Of a stretch of DNA of 64,000 bases, positions 1 through 10,448 are shown in pieces. Made by a program: the position numbers and the translations under genes. The DNA comes from Streptomyces sp. A0642 (GTDB lineage Bacteria; Actinomycetota; Actinomycetes; Streptomycetales; Streptomycetaceae), in contig NZ_SSBL01000001.1 in the NCBI RefSeq assembly GCF_004795105.1, forward strand, positions 1 to 64,000, given 5' to 3'. The notes under the pieces were generated by a model. The model saw only the letters and a program-made list of their open reading frames with translations, was not told the origin of the DNA and ran no database searches. Position 1 is the stretch's first letter. The number at the start of each line of letters is the position of its first letter.

Positions 1-232
1 GGTGGGTGGCCAGGTCGTGGCCGGCGACGTGGAGGTCGCCGGCGTCGGGGGTGACGAGGGTGGAGAGGATCTTCACGGCGGTGGTCTTGCCGGCCCCGTT
101 GGGACCGAGCAGCGCGAACACGGTCCCGGTCGGCACCGCGAGGTCGATGCCGTCGAGGACCGTCTTGTCCCCGTAGGCCTTGCGCAGCCCCTTGGCGGTG
201 ATGGCGAGGGAGTGCGGAGTCGTTGTCGTCAT
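1..232 (-). CDS. ABC transporter ATP-binding protein, 5' part only
   Basis: Only the first 77 codons lie in the window; the gene continues beyond base 1. The protein begins MTTTTPHSLAITAKGLRKAYG and carries a complete Walker A motif, GPNGAGKTT, near residues 47-55, so this is the nucleotide-binding subunit of an ABC transporter. The wording around it (AKGLRKAYGDKTVLDGIDL, then VKILSTLVTPDAG) is typical of the DrrA/CcmA-like exporter group that energises drug or lipid efflux, usually with a separate membrane subunit encoded next to it. That partner is not visible here. The ATG at 230-232 has a CCTCCT complement (AGGAGG) about eight bases upstream on the coding strand, which supports the start. 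An inverted repeat about 35 bases upstream could be its operator. The export role is inferred from family resemblance. Confidence 0.85.
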   Translation of the reverse strand, partial: MTTTTPHSLAITAKGLRKAYGDKTVLDGIDLAVPTGTVFALLGPNGAGKTTAVKILSTLVTPDAGDLHVAGHDLATH

Positions 233-264
233 GCCGAGGAGGTTGCGGCAGACCGCATTCAGCG

Positions 265-297
265 CGGTTTCACCACGGTTTCAGTGCCTTGAAACCG
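265..297. promoter_or_regulatory. CGGTTTCA inverted/direct repeat, likely operator of the exporter gene
   Basis: The octamer CGGTTTCA occurs at 265-272 and 276-283, and its exact complement TGAAACCG at 290-297. The last two form a perfect 8-bp inverted repeat with a 6-bp spacer; the first is an extra half-site. The cluster lies 33-65 bases upstream of the ABC ATPase start, where a repressor would cover the promoter. Exporter genes of this kind are often controlled by TetR-family repressors. No regulator gene is visible on this side, so its identity is unknown. Confidence 0.5.
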
Positions 298-339
298 GGC
301 GGGCGCGGCTTTCCTCCGACAGACGGAGGAGGCTTTCCC

Positions 340-414
340 TCAGGGGCCCGTCGCACGCGTGCACGCAGGGGCCCGCCGTGCGCGCGTATGCAGGGGCCCG
401 CCGTGCGCGTGCAC
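340..414. repeat. three tandem 25-bp repeats
   Basis: Three head-to-tail units occupy 340-364, 365-389 and 390-414. Each starts with (T/G)CAGGGGCCCG and ends in a GTGCGCG- or ACGCGTGC-type alternating purine/pyrimidine stretch. Units 2 and 3 differ only near their ends; unit 1 is more diverged. There are no spacers, so this is not a CRISPR array. The repeats lie between two divergent promoters. Confidence 0.75.
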
Positions 415-571
415 GCATGTCCGCCGTCCCCGCGGAGGGCCGGCATGGAACTGCCACTCGGCCTTGGGTGGGAAGACCTGGCCGTCACCGGTGCCGATGG
501 CCGCGCTTCGCCTTCGCCGCGCGCGCTCGGGCATGCCCTGACATGACCCCTCAGCGGCGATGTACTAGAGT

Positions 572-589
572 TATCTCGACATCGAGATA
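572..589. promoter_or_regulatory. palindromic operator upstream of acnA (TamR-like)
   Basis: The sequence TATCTCGA-CA-TCGAGATA has perfect 8-bp arms and a 2-bp centre. It stands out as AT-rich in GC-rich surroundings, 157 bases upstream of the acnA start. The MarR-family protein TamR of S. coelicolor is reported to control the aconitase gene and to respond to trans-aconitate. A palindrome of this size fits a MarR-family dimer site. The assignment to TamR is inference from memory, not a motif comparison I could run. Confidence 0.5.
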
Positions 590-622
590 TATGCCGAAGG
601 CGCACAGAGGGCCATCGCGTAG

Positions 623-643
623 TAAGGGTTACCTAACTAACCC
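623..643. promoter_or_regulatory. iron-box-like element upstream of acnA
   Basis: Read on the minus strand, 623-640 is TTAGTTAGGTAACCCTTA. It resembles the actinomycete DtxR/DmdR iron box (TTAGGTTAGGCTCACCTAA) if one base gap is allowed. The segment also contains a GGGTTA/TAACCC inverted repeat (626-631 and 638-643). Aconitase needs a 4Fe-4S cluster, so iron control would make sense. The match is imperfect and this may simply be promoter sequence. Confidence 0.3.
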
Positions 644-652
644 CTACCTTAG

Positions 653-3463
<2,811 letters not shown>

Positions 3464-3482
3464 GCATCAGCGGCAGTACGGC

Positions 3483-3522
3483 GAGAGGGCCGCACCCCCG
3501 GCGACGGGGGTGCGGCCCTCTC
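3483..3522. terminator. bidirectional terminator between acnA and the FG-GAP gene
   Basis: Perfect 18-bp GC-rich arms (3483-3500 and 3505-3522) flank a GCGA tetraloop. The hairpin sits between the convergent ends of acnA and the gene ending at 3549, so it can serve both. Confidence 0.9.
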
Positions 3523-3548
3523 TCATGCTGCGGGAGTGACTACCGGGC

Positions 3549-4466
3549 TCAGAAGAGCAGGCGGTAGGTGTTCCAGCCACTCGCGCCGATCTTCACACGG
3601 CCCTTGTACGGCGAGGCCGCGTTGCCGGTGCCCGAGTAGCGGTACAGAGCACCGGTCGTGTCACGGGCGATCAGGTCGGCCTTGCCGTCGTAGTCGAGGT
3701 CACCCGTCGACACGAGGAGGTTGTACGTGTTCCAGCCGGCACCGATCTTGGTGCGCGAGGCGAACGGGGCCTTGTAGTTGCCGGTGCCCTTGTAGAGCCA
3801 CAGCACGCCGGCCTTGTCGCGGGCGACGAGGTCGCTCTTGCCGTCGCCGCTCAGGTCGCCGTTGCCCGCGATCTGGTTGTAGGCGTTCCAGCCGGCGCCG
3901 ACCTTGTAGCGGCCCGTCAGCTTGCCCGTGCCGAGGCCCAGGTAGATGTAGAGCGTGCCGCCGCTGTCACGGGCGAGCAGGTCACCCGCACCGGCACCGC
4001 CGAAGTTTCCGGCGGAGACCAGCTTGTTGTAGATGTTCCAGCCACCGCCGATGCGCGTGCTCTGGACCTCCCACGGGAGGTAGTACAGCGAACCGGAGTA
4101 GTCACGCGCCCACAGACCGTCGGTCGCGCTGTCCGTGCCGTTGTTGACCTGGAACATGTCCTTGATGTCGGACCAGTCGTCATCGCTGTTCGAATCGCGG
4201 GCCTCGAAGCCGCCCGTGCCGTTCTGCGTGTAGCCCCAGGACTTGCCGGCCTTGTCGATGCCGTACAGAGCCGAGGACACGGTGGCGGCGGCAGCGGTCG
4301 CCGCGGCGGCCGGCTGCTGCGCCGCGTTGTCGGCGCTCGGCGCCACCGGGCTCGGGGAGTCGGCGGCGACGGCGGAGGTGCCCGTGCCGACGAGTGCGGC
4401 GGTGAGTGCCGCTGCTGCCACGCGGGCGGCTATGCGTCTGTGCTTACGGCCAGAGGTTTTGGCCAC
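3549..4466 (-). CDS. secreted FG-GAP/VCBS-repeat protein (copy 1)
   Basis: The 305-residue product starts with a Sec signal peptide: a basic KTSGRKHRRIAAR segment, a hydrophobic AAALTAALVGTG core and a likely cut after SAVAA. The mature part is built of repeated blades with the pattern GWNxYN - (L/V)xxxGDLxxDGxxDLxARDxxGxLxxYxGTG, the FG-GAP/VCBS type, which forms beta-propellers; the D-x-D-G segments look like calcium sites. Such proteins are secreted by many Streptomyces, but their ligand is usually unknown. The GTG at 4466 is chosen because GGAG lies six bases before it and the paralogue starts the same way. It lies tandem to copy 2 (gap 115 bases). A 110-bp block is identical between the copies, which points to recent exchange. 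An enzyme active site is not evident. Confidence 0.85.
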   Translation of the reverse strand: MAKTSGRKHRRIAARVAAAALTAALVGTGTSAVAADSPSPVAPSADNAAQQPAAAATAAAATVSSALYGIDKAGKSWGYTQNGTGGFEARDSNSDDDWSDIKDMFQVNNGTDSATDGLWARDYSGSLYYLPWEVQSTRIGGGWNIYNKLVSAGNFGGAGAGDLLARDSGGTLYIYLGLGTGKLTGRYKVGAGWNAYNQIAGNGDLSGDGKSDLVARDKAGVLWLYKGTGNYKAPFASRTKIGAGWNTYNLLVSTGDLDYDGKADLIARDTTGALYRYSGTGNAASPYKGRVKIGASGWNTYRLLF

Positions 4467-4862
4467 GAAGTACTCCATGGATCTAGACGAAGGGTGGCCC
4501 GCCCGTCCCCAGGAGGGAGGGCAGGCCACGGGTTTCATCTGAATCGTGTCATGACTTCGGGCGGGAATCCCTCACTTTTGATCAGAAGATGAGACGGTAC
4601 GTGTTCCAGCCACCGTTGCCGATCTTCACGCGGCTCCCGTAGGGGGCCGCGGCATTGCCGGTTCCGGCGTACAGGTACAGTGCGCCGTCGGCGTCCCGGC
4701 CGATGAGGTCGGTCCTGCCGTCCAGGTTGATGTCGCCCGGGGCGAAGACGGTGTTGTACGTGTTCCAGCCGGCACCGATCTTGGTGCGCGAGGCGAACGG
4801 GGCCTTGTAGTTGCCGGTGCCCTTGTAGAGCCACAGCACGCCGGCCTTGTCGCGGGCGACGA
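3720..4862. repeat. 110-bp identical block shared by the two FG-GAP genes
   Basis: Bases 3720-3829 and 4753-4862 are identical by eye over 110 bp, while the flanking coding sequence differs at many positions. The block encodes one blade, including KAPFASRTKIGAGWNTYN. The two copies are in direct orientation, 1033 bp apart. The feature spans both copies. Confidence 0.85.
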
Positions 4863-5433
4863 TGTCGTTCTTCCCGTCGCCGGTCAGGTCGCCGTTGCCC
4901 GCGATCTGGGTGTACGCGTTCCAGCCGCCGCCGACGGTGTACCGCTTGGTGACGGTGCCGTCGCCGTAGCCCAGGTACAGGTACAGGTACCCCGAGGCGT
5001 CGCGGCCGAGGAGGTCGCCGGCCTCGCCGCCGCCGACGTTGCCCGCGGAGACGAGCTTGTTGTAGATGCCCCAGCCGTGGCCGACGTTCTCGAGCGGGAG
5101 GTTCCCCTCGGCGGCGTAGGACAGCACGCCCGCCGCGTTGGTCTGCCAGCGGCCGTCGGCGAGGTTGTCGGCGTCGTTGTCCACCCGGCCGAGGAACGTG
5201 ACGTCCTTCAAGCCGGTGTCGTACGCGGCACGGGGCTGCAGGCCGCCCTCGCCGTTCGGTGCGTAGTAGTACGAGGCGCCCGTGCTGTCCACGCCGGCGA
5301 TGCCGTACATGGGCGCGTCGCCCACCTCCGCGGCGAAGGCGGAGGCGCCGGTGCCGACGAGGGCCGCGGTTATCGCCGCGACGGCGAGGCGGGTGGTCGC
5401 CCGCCGGGACAGACGGCCGGAGATCTTGGCCAC
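4582..5433 (-). CDS. secreted FG-GAP/VCBS-repeat protein (copy 2)
   Basis: This 283-residue paralogue of the downstream gene has the same layout: a signal peptide (AKISGRLSRRATTRLAVAAITAALVGTG, cut near AFAA), a variable first part, then propeller-type repeats ending GWNTYRLIF. The N-terminal third (about residues 40-120) is unlike copy 1, whereas the last three blades are closely similar. The GTG at 5433 has GGAG seven bases upstream. Both genes point the same way and may be co-transcribed, though the 115-bp gap with a new ribosome site leaves room for a second promoter. The function is unknown; calcium binding and an extracellular or wall location are inferred from the repeats and signal peptide. 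Confidence 0.85.
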   Translation of the reverse strand: MAKISGRLSRRATTRLAVAAITAALVGTGASAFAAEVGDAPMYGIAGVDSTGASYYYAPNGEGGLQPRAAYDTGLKDVTFLGRVDNDADNLADGRWQTNAAGVLSYAAEGNLPLENVGHGWGIYNKLVSAGNVGGGEAGDLLGRDASGYLYLYLGYGDGTVTKRYTVGGGWNAYTQIAGNGDLTGDGKNDIVARDKAGVLWLYKGTGNYKAPFASRTKIGAGWNTYNTVFAPGDINLDGRTDLIGRDADGALYLYAGTGNAAAPYGSRVKIGNGGWNTYRLIF

Positions 5434-5605
5434 GTGTGTGCTCCATGGGTGGTGGTGAGAGGCGTGACGCGCCGCGGGATACGGGGACACGCCACGGAAT
5501 TGAGGGTGATCCTTTCACGAGTCCCTCACCGCTCCAAGGTTTTGACGGAAAGGGGCGAAGGTCACATCTCCGTCCGGCCGCCCGGGTGTTGCGGCGGGAT
5601 CCGGC

Positions 5606-7660
5606 TCAGGACCGGGCGGAGAAAGCGGATGACGCGCTGCGCATCTCACCGGCTGTGGTGAGCCGGTGGATACCGTGCAGTTGCGTCATCACGTCCCGCA
5701 GCGACCGGCAGTCCCGCGGCCCCGGCCCCGGCGCCGGCCGTGCGACGCGGTGGCCGTCCTCCAGGGCGTCCGCCAGCACCGACAGGGCCGTCGTCACCCG
5801 TTCCACCTCGCCGGACGAGGGCCGCGGCACCCCGTTGCCGACCCGCAGCGCGCACGCGGTCGCCGCGTCGACGACCAGCTCGGCGGCCACCGTCACGGCC
5901 GACCAGTCGTGGCGCCGCCCGCCGAACGGCCCCGGCAGCTCGGCCGCGACGGTCTCCGCCGCGGCCCGGGCCTCGGCCAGCGCCCGGTACGCGGCGCTGC
6001 GCAGCGCCAGCCCCCGCGCGTCGTCCCGCTGACGGCCCCCTGCGCCGCCCGGCAGACGGCTCTCCCCGGCGGGGCCCGGCGCGGCCAGCACATGGCGCAG
6101 ATACCGCTCCGTGCAGCGCAGGGTGACGGCGAACCGGTGGCCGACCCGTACCCGGGGGTCGGCCACCCGCGGAAGATGCCCGACGAGCAGCACGATGACG
6201 CACGCCAGGAACGTCTCCAGCAGCCGGGACGCCGCGGCCTCGGTGTCCCCCGCGGTGTGCACGAACGACAGCACCAGCACGGTGATCACCGCGGTCTGGA
6301 ACGCGAAGTGGCGGGTGGACAGGGGCACCAGGCCCCCGGCCACGACCACCGCCGCCACGACGAGCGGCGGGCCGAGGCCGCCGGCCGCGGCCATGAGCGC
6401 GACGAAGACGAGGACGCCGGCCACGGTCCCGGCGAACCGGTTCACCACCCGCGAGAACAACGGACCCATGTCCGGCTTCACCAGGAACGCCGCGGTGGCC
6501 GGCAGCCAGTACCAGTGGTCCTCGTGCAGCAGCAGGGCGACGGCCGCCGTGACCGAGACGCAGAGCGCCACGCGCAGGCCGTACTCACGCCCGGCGGGTG
6601 TGAAGAGTCCCGGGCGGAACCCCGCCCTCGTGCCGGTCGCCGGAGGGCGTGCGGGGTCCTGCGGAGCGGGTGAGCCGGCCGTCGTCCGGTCGAAGACCAC
6701 CGCGGCCTCCAGCACCGCCCGGTCGAAGGCCAGGCGTTCGACGGTGTCCGGCCGGGGGCTCGGCAGGGGCCCCGCCGGTCCGCCGGAACGGACCGCCGCG
6801 GCCAGCCGGCGGGGGCCCTCGGCCACGGCGTCCGGGACGGGCCGGCCCTCCCACTGGAGCGCGATGCTCGCCCCGCACAACGCGACCCCCGCGCCGAAGC
6901 GTTCGGCGAGGACGTGAGCCGCTCCGCCGGACCGGCGCGGCCACGGAAGCAGCCGCATCAGCCGCAGCGCCTCGTCGGCCTGCTGCTGCGCGGCGACGAG
7001 CGCACGCCGCGCGGACGGCGCGCCCGGCCCGCCGAGTGCGCCCAGCGCGTCCGCGAGTGCGTCGAACACGGCGGCGACGGCCTCGCGTTCGCCGCTCCAC
7101 CGCGTCGAGTCCCGCGACCGCGGGGCGCGCAGCAGGAGCCGCAGGACCACCAGCCAGCCCGCACCGGTCAGGAAGCACAGCGCCTTCAGCCACGCGGGCC
7201 CGGCGAGCGGCATCCCCATGCCGATCGTGGTGGCGACCAGCATCTGCAGCGCGGCCGCCGACCAGACGGCACTCCTCGCGCTCAGCGCTCCGGAGACCCA
7301 GCCCACCAGGAAGAGCGCGGGGACCGCCGCCCACCGCCCGGCCGACTCCGCGACCCCCGCGCCGGCGAGCAGCCCGAGCGATCCGGCCGCGGCCGGCAGC
7401 CCTATGTGGACGAGCCCCTTGCGGCGGGTGCCCGGACGGTCGTTGACCCCCGCGAGCATCGCCCCGAGGGCGGCGAGGACGCCCGGCCCCGGCTGCCCGG
7501 CGGCGATCCCGGCCGCGAGCAGGGGGCCCGCGCCGAGCGCCCCGCGCACCATCGCCGTCCGGGGCACGGGAGCGCGGCGCAGCCGGGTCACGTGGGCGAG
7601 CCAGGCGGGCGCACGGCGCCGCGGCCTCGTGCTGCGGGCGGGAATGGCCGGAACGTGCAC
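5606..7660 (-). CDS. FUSC-family membrane protein
   Basis: A 684-residue integral membrane protein with two clusters of hydrophobic segments, one near residues 40-160 and one near 350-470, separated by a soluble Arg/Ala-rich region. This two-block arrangement, and the stretch HWYWLPATAAFLVKPDMGP, are characteristic of the FUSC superfamily, which includes the YccS/AaeB-type exporters of aromatic acids. Actinobacterial members have no established substrate. The GTG at 7660 follows AGGAGG closely, making the start secure. The gene stands alone; the next gene upstream ends 160 bases away. An efflux role is inferred from family membership only. Confidence 0.85.
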   Translation of the reverse strand: MHVPAIPARSTRPRRRAPAWLAHVTRLRRAPVPRTAMVRGALGAGPLLAAGIAAGQPGPGVLAALGAMLAGVNDRPGTRRKGLVHIGLPAAAGSLGLLAGAGVAESAGRWAAVPALFLVGWVSGALSARSAVWSAAALQMLVATTIGMGMPLAGPAWLKALCFLTGAGWLVVLRLLLRAPRSRDSTRWSGEREAVAAVFDALADALGALGGPGAPSARRALVAAQQQADEALRLMRLLPWPRRSGGAAHVLAERFGAGVALCGASIALQWEGRPVPDAVAEGPRRLAAAVRSGGPAGPLPSPRPDTVERLAFDRAVLEAAVVFDRTTAGSPAPQDPARPPATGTRAGFRPGLFTPAGREYGLRVALCVSVTAAVALLLHEDHWYWLPATAAFLVKPDMGPLFSRVVNRFAGTVAGVLVFVALMAAAGGLGPPLVVAAVVVAGGLVPLSTRHFAFQTAVITVLVLSFVHTAGDTEAAASRLLETFLACVIVLLVGHLPRVADPRVRVGHRFAVTLRCTERYLRHVLAAPGPAGESRLPGGAGGRQRDDARGLALRSAAYRALAEARAAAETVAAELPGPFGGRRHDWSAVTVAAELVVDAATACALRVGNGVPRPSSGEVERVTTALSVLADALEDGHRVARPAPGPGPRDCRSLRDVMTQLHGIHRLTTAGEMRSASSAFSARS

Positions 7661-7820
7661 CGCGGACCTCCTCGTTCACCGGCCGGACCAGGGGGTCCGG
7701 GGGGATGGAGCGGGCAACGGCGGCCGCGTACGGCCAACGTAACCGGGCGATGTGGCGGGGCCGCTGCGACGGTGTTTCAGGTGTGTGATCACTTGGGGAA
7801 CGGGCGGCCGGGGAGGGGTC

Positions 7821-8201
7821 TCACCGGTCGATGAACTGGTGGTCGCTGACGATGAGGCCCGTTGGGTCGAGCACGAGGAAGTCGGAGCCCGCGGACACGG
7901 CCGCACCTGTCGCGGTGTCCGCCATCTCCCAGGTGAACCGGACGGCCCCGTGATGTCCGTCGGCGCCGGGTACCGCCCGGAAGTGATGCTTGCCGGGGGC
8001 GACCCACTGGGCGTGGGCGTCTCTCACCCGCTCCAGCATGTCCGCGCGGCCACGGACTTCGCGCGTCGGCGTGAAGTGCACGCACGCGGGGGCGAACAAT
8101 CCGTCGACCAGGGCGCGGCGCAGGTCCGGGTCGGGCTCGTTCCACATCGCGATGTACCGGTGGGCGAGGGCGTCCAGGGCTTCGGTGCCGACGGTGCTCA
8201 T
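7821..8201 (-). CDS. SnoaL/NTF2-like small protein
   Basis: The 126-residue product has the cone-fold pattern of the SnoaL-like/NTF2 superfamily: an N-terminal helix (LDALAHRYIAMWNEPDP) followed by beta-rich segments (ACVHFTPTREVRGRADM, HHFRAVPGADGHHGAVRFTWEM, DFLVLDPTGLIVSDHQF). Members are small polyketide cyclases, isomerases or ligand binders, and sequence alone rarely tells which. Its ATG overlaps the stop of the MFS gene as ATGA (8198-8201), with AAGGAG eight bases upstream inside that gene, so the two are translationally coupled. A role in handling the substrate or inducer of the exporter is possible but unproven. Confidence 0.8.
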   Translation of the reverse strand: MSTVGTEALDALAHRYIAMWNEPDPDLRRALVDGLFAPACVHFTPTREVRGRADMLERVRDAHAQWVAPGKHHFRAVPGADGHHGAVRFTWEMADTATGAAVSAGSDFLVLDPTGLIVSDHQFIDR

Positions 8202-9592
8202 GCGGGGGCTCCTTCTCGGGCGGACGGTTCGAGGGCGCTGGGCTTCCCGGCTCCGCGGGGGAGCAGCTGTACGAGCGCGGTGAGGACGAGGGCGACGACG
8301 ATCAGGTGGATCAGCCCGTGCCGGAACGCGAGGGGGACCCCGTCGCCGACGCTGCCGTAGTAGACGATGCCGACCGCCCCCACCCCCAGGGCGCCGCCCA
8401 CCTGTTGCACCGTGGTGAGCGCGCTCGCGGCTGAGCCGGCGTGCTTCTGGGCGACCCCGGCCAGCACGGTGGTCATGATCGGTCCCAGGGCCAGCCCCAT
8501 GCCGATGCCGTCGACGATGAGCGCCGGCACGAGCCAGCCGACGGCGGCGCCCTGTCCCGCCATGACCAGCAGCGCGGCCAGGCCGACGGCTCGGGTGAGC
8601 CCGCCGATCGCGATCACCTGCCGGCCGAGACGGGCCGCCAGGCGGGGGGCGAGGAGCGAGGCGGCCAGATAGCCGGCCCCGATGGGGACGAAGGCGAAGC
8701 CGGCCTCCAGGGCGTCGAGGCCGCGGCCCTGCTGGACGTACAGCGCGAAGATCAGGAAGTAGGCCGCCATGCCCATGGTGAACGCGAGATAGGTGAACAG
8801 ACCCGCGACGAAAGCACGTTGCCGGAAGAGGGCCGGGTCGATCAGGGGCGAGTGGGGGAGCCGCCGCCGGCCGAAGACGGTGAAGAGTGCCGCGGAGGCG
8901 GCGAACGACACCCAGGTCCAGGCGGGCCAGCCCTGTTCGCGGCCCTCGATCAGCGGCAGCAGGGTGGCGGCGAGGGCCGACGTGATCAGAGCGGCACCGG
9001 GCAGGTCGAGGCGCGCCGCGTCCGCGGCCCTGCTCTCCGGGACCATCCGCCGGGCGACCGCCAGGACGGTGATGCCGATCGGCACATTGAGCAGGAAACA
9101 GGCCCGCCAGCCGAGCCCGAACAGATCGGCGTGGATGAGGACCCCGCCGATCAGCTGCCCGAACACCGCCGCGAGCCCCATCGTCAGGGCGTAGGCGTTG
9201 ACGGCCCTGCTCCGCGCCGGGCCCGAGTAGGCGGTGCGGATGATGGCGAGGACCTGGGGCGAGAGCAGGGCTGCCGCGGCGCCCTGGGCGACCCGCGCCA
9301 CGACCAGTGCGGTGGCCGTCGGTGCCAGTCCGCAGGCGACCGAGGCGAGCGTGAACAGGGCCGTCCCGAGCGAGAACATCCGGCGGCGGCCGTGGACGTC
9401 CCCGAGCCGCCCGCCGAGGATCAGCCCCGATCCGTAGGCCAGGGCGTATCCGGCGACGACCCACTCGGTGGCGGTCGGGCCCGCGTGCAGATCGCGCTGG
9501 GTGGAGGGGATGGCCACATTGACGATGAAGAAGTCGAGAACCGTGATGAACACGCCGGCCAGCACGGTCGGCAGAGTTCCGGAACGGGGCAT
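8198..9592 (-). CDS. MFS multidrug exporter, DHA2 (EmrB/QacA) type
   Basis: The 464-residue membrane protein starts MPRSGTLPTVLAGVFITVLDFFIVNVAIP, where the LDFFIVNVA stretch is the motif D1 signature of 14-helix drug/proton antiporters. Motif A follows as GGRLGDVHGRRR and motif C-like glycine/proline helices lie around residues 130-180. It probably exports a hydrophobic drug or metabolite by proton antiport. The ATG at 9592 has AAGGAG six bases upstream. It forms an operon with the SnoaL-like gene and is divergent from a TetR gene; the spacer carries two operator-like repeats. This is the standard self-regulated efflux module. The substrate is unknown. Confidence 0.9.
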   Translation of the reverse strand: MPRSGTLPTVLAGVFITVLDFFIVNVAIPSTQRDLHAGPTATEWVVAGYALAYGSGLILGGRLGDVHGRRRMFSLGTALFTLASVACGLAPTATALVVARVAQGAAAALLSPQVLAIIRTAYSGPARSRAVNAYALTMGLAAVFGQLIGGVLIHADLFGLGWRACFLLNVPIGITVLAVARRMVPESRAADAARLDLPGAALITSALAATLLPLIEGREQGWPAWTWVSFAASAALFTVFGRRRLPHSPLIDPALFRQRAFVAGLFTYLAFTMGMAAYFLIFALYVQQGRGLDALEAGFAFVPIGAGYLAASLLAPRLAARLGRQVIAIGGLTRAVGLAALLVMAGQGAAVGWLVPALIVDGIGMGLALGPIMTTVLAGVAQKHAGSAASALTTVQQVGGALGVGAVGIVYYGSVGDGVPLAFRHGLIHLIVVALVLTALVQLLPRGAGKPSALEPSAREGAPA

Positions 9593-9640
9593 GGCTGCTC
9601 CTTGGAAGCAGGGGAGACGCAGGGCGGACAGAGCAATGGA

Positions 9641-9693
9641 TAGAACAGTCGGTCTACGAAGCGCTGCGCTCAGTAGATAGACTGGTTGTTCTA
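9641..9693. promoter_or_regulatory. paired TetR operators between MFS and tetR genes
   Basis: Two related 16-mers with TAGA...TCTA ends lie at 9641-9656 (TAGAACAGTCGGTCTA) and, in the opposite orientation, at 9678-9693 (TAGACTGGTTGTTCTA). The second agrees with the reverse complement of the first at 13 of 16 positions. Their position between divergent start codons (9592 and 9722) is where a TetR dimer would repress both genes. Confidence 0.7.
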
Positions 9694-9721
9694 CAGTCAA
9701 GCCCGTGCCAGAATCGGGGAT

Positions 9722-10324
9722 GTGACGACGACGAGCCCTGGCCCCCGCGAACGGCAGACGACGAGACCCGGCCCCCGCGAACGGCTGGTCGAGGCCGCCC
9801 GCGACCTCACCTACACCCATGGCGTGCACGTCGGCGTGGACGCGATCCTCAAACGGGCGGACGTCGCCCGGCGCTCCCTCTACCAGCACTTCGGCGGCAA
9901 GGACGGGCTGGTCGCCGAGGTGCTGCGCAGCCACCCGGCCCGCGCCCGCTACATCGAGGTGATGGACGACGCCGGTGACGACCCGCGGGCGCGCGTCCTC
10001 GCGGTCTTCGACGAGTTGGAGGTGATCACCCGGCGCCCGGGCTTCCACGGCTGCCGGTACACCTCGGCGGACGTCGCCCTCACGGATCCGGCGCACCCCG
10101 CCCACGCGGAGGTCCGGGCCTTCAAGGACGGCCTGCACGAGCTGTTCGCCGCGGAGCTGACCCGCCACGGGCACCCCGACCCGGAGTGCGGCGCCGACCA
10201 GCTCCTGGTGCTCATCGACGGCACCCTGGCCCACGCGGTCACCCGCCCCGACGCGCATCCGGCACTCGCGGCCCGGGGCATCGCCGAGATGGTGCTCGAC
10301 CGGGCGGAGCGCCCCCGGGACTGA
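9722..10324 (+). CDS. TetR-family transcriptional regulator
   Basis: The 200-residue product has a TetR-type N-terminal helix-turn-helix: RERLVEAARDLTYTHGVHVGVDAILKRADVARRSLYQHFGGKDGL, with the usual (S/A)LYxHFxxKDxL ending. The rest is a helical ligand-binding domain without recognisable specificity. I take the GTG at 9722, which leaves a normal-length N-terminus; no good ribosome site precedes it (CGGGGA is only one base away), so the message may be leaderless. The gene is divergent from the MFS/SnoaL operon and very likely represses it and itself through the repeats at 9641-9693. Confidence 0.9.
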   Translation: MTTTSPGPRERQTTRPGPRERLVEAARDLTYTHGVHVGVDAILKRADVARRSLYQHFGGKDGLVAEVLRSHPARARYIEVMDDAGDDPRARVLAVFDELEVITRRPGFHGCRYTSADVALTDPAHPAHAEVRAFKDGLHELFAAELTRHGHPDPECGADQLLVLIDGTLAHAVTRPDAHPALAARGIAEMVLDRAERPRD

Positions 10325-10448
10325 CCGCGGTTCCGTGCCGGGGCCGGCCGCGTCCGTGCCGGCGCAGGACGGCCGTGCCGCGAAACCGCAGCTCGGCCCG
10401 GGGCGGAGGCGTGACACGGGCGGGCGAGGCCCTACGCTCGGAGATCTG

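Noticed and set aside
340..414. CRISPR-like array
   Set aside because: There are three contiguous units with no spacers and no cas genes.
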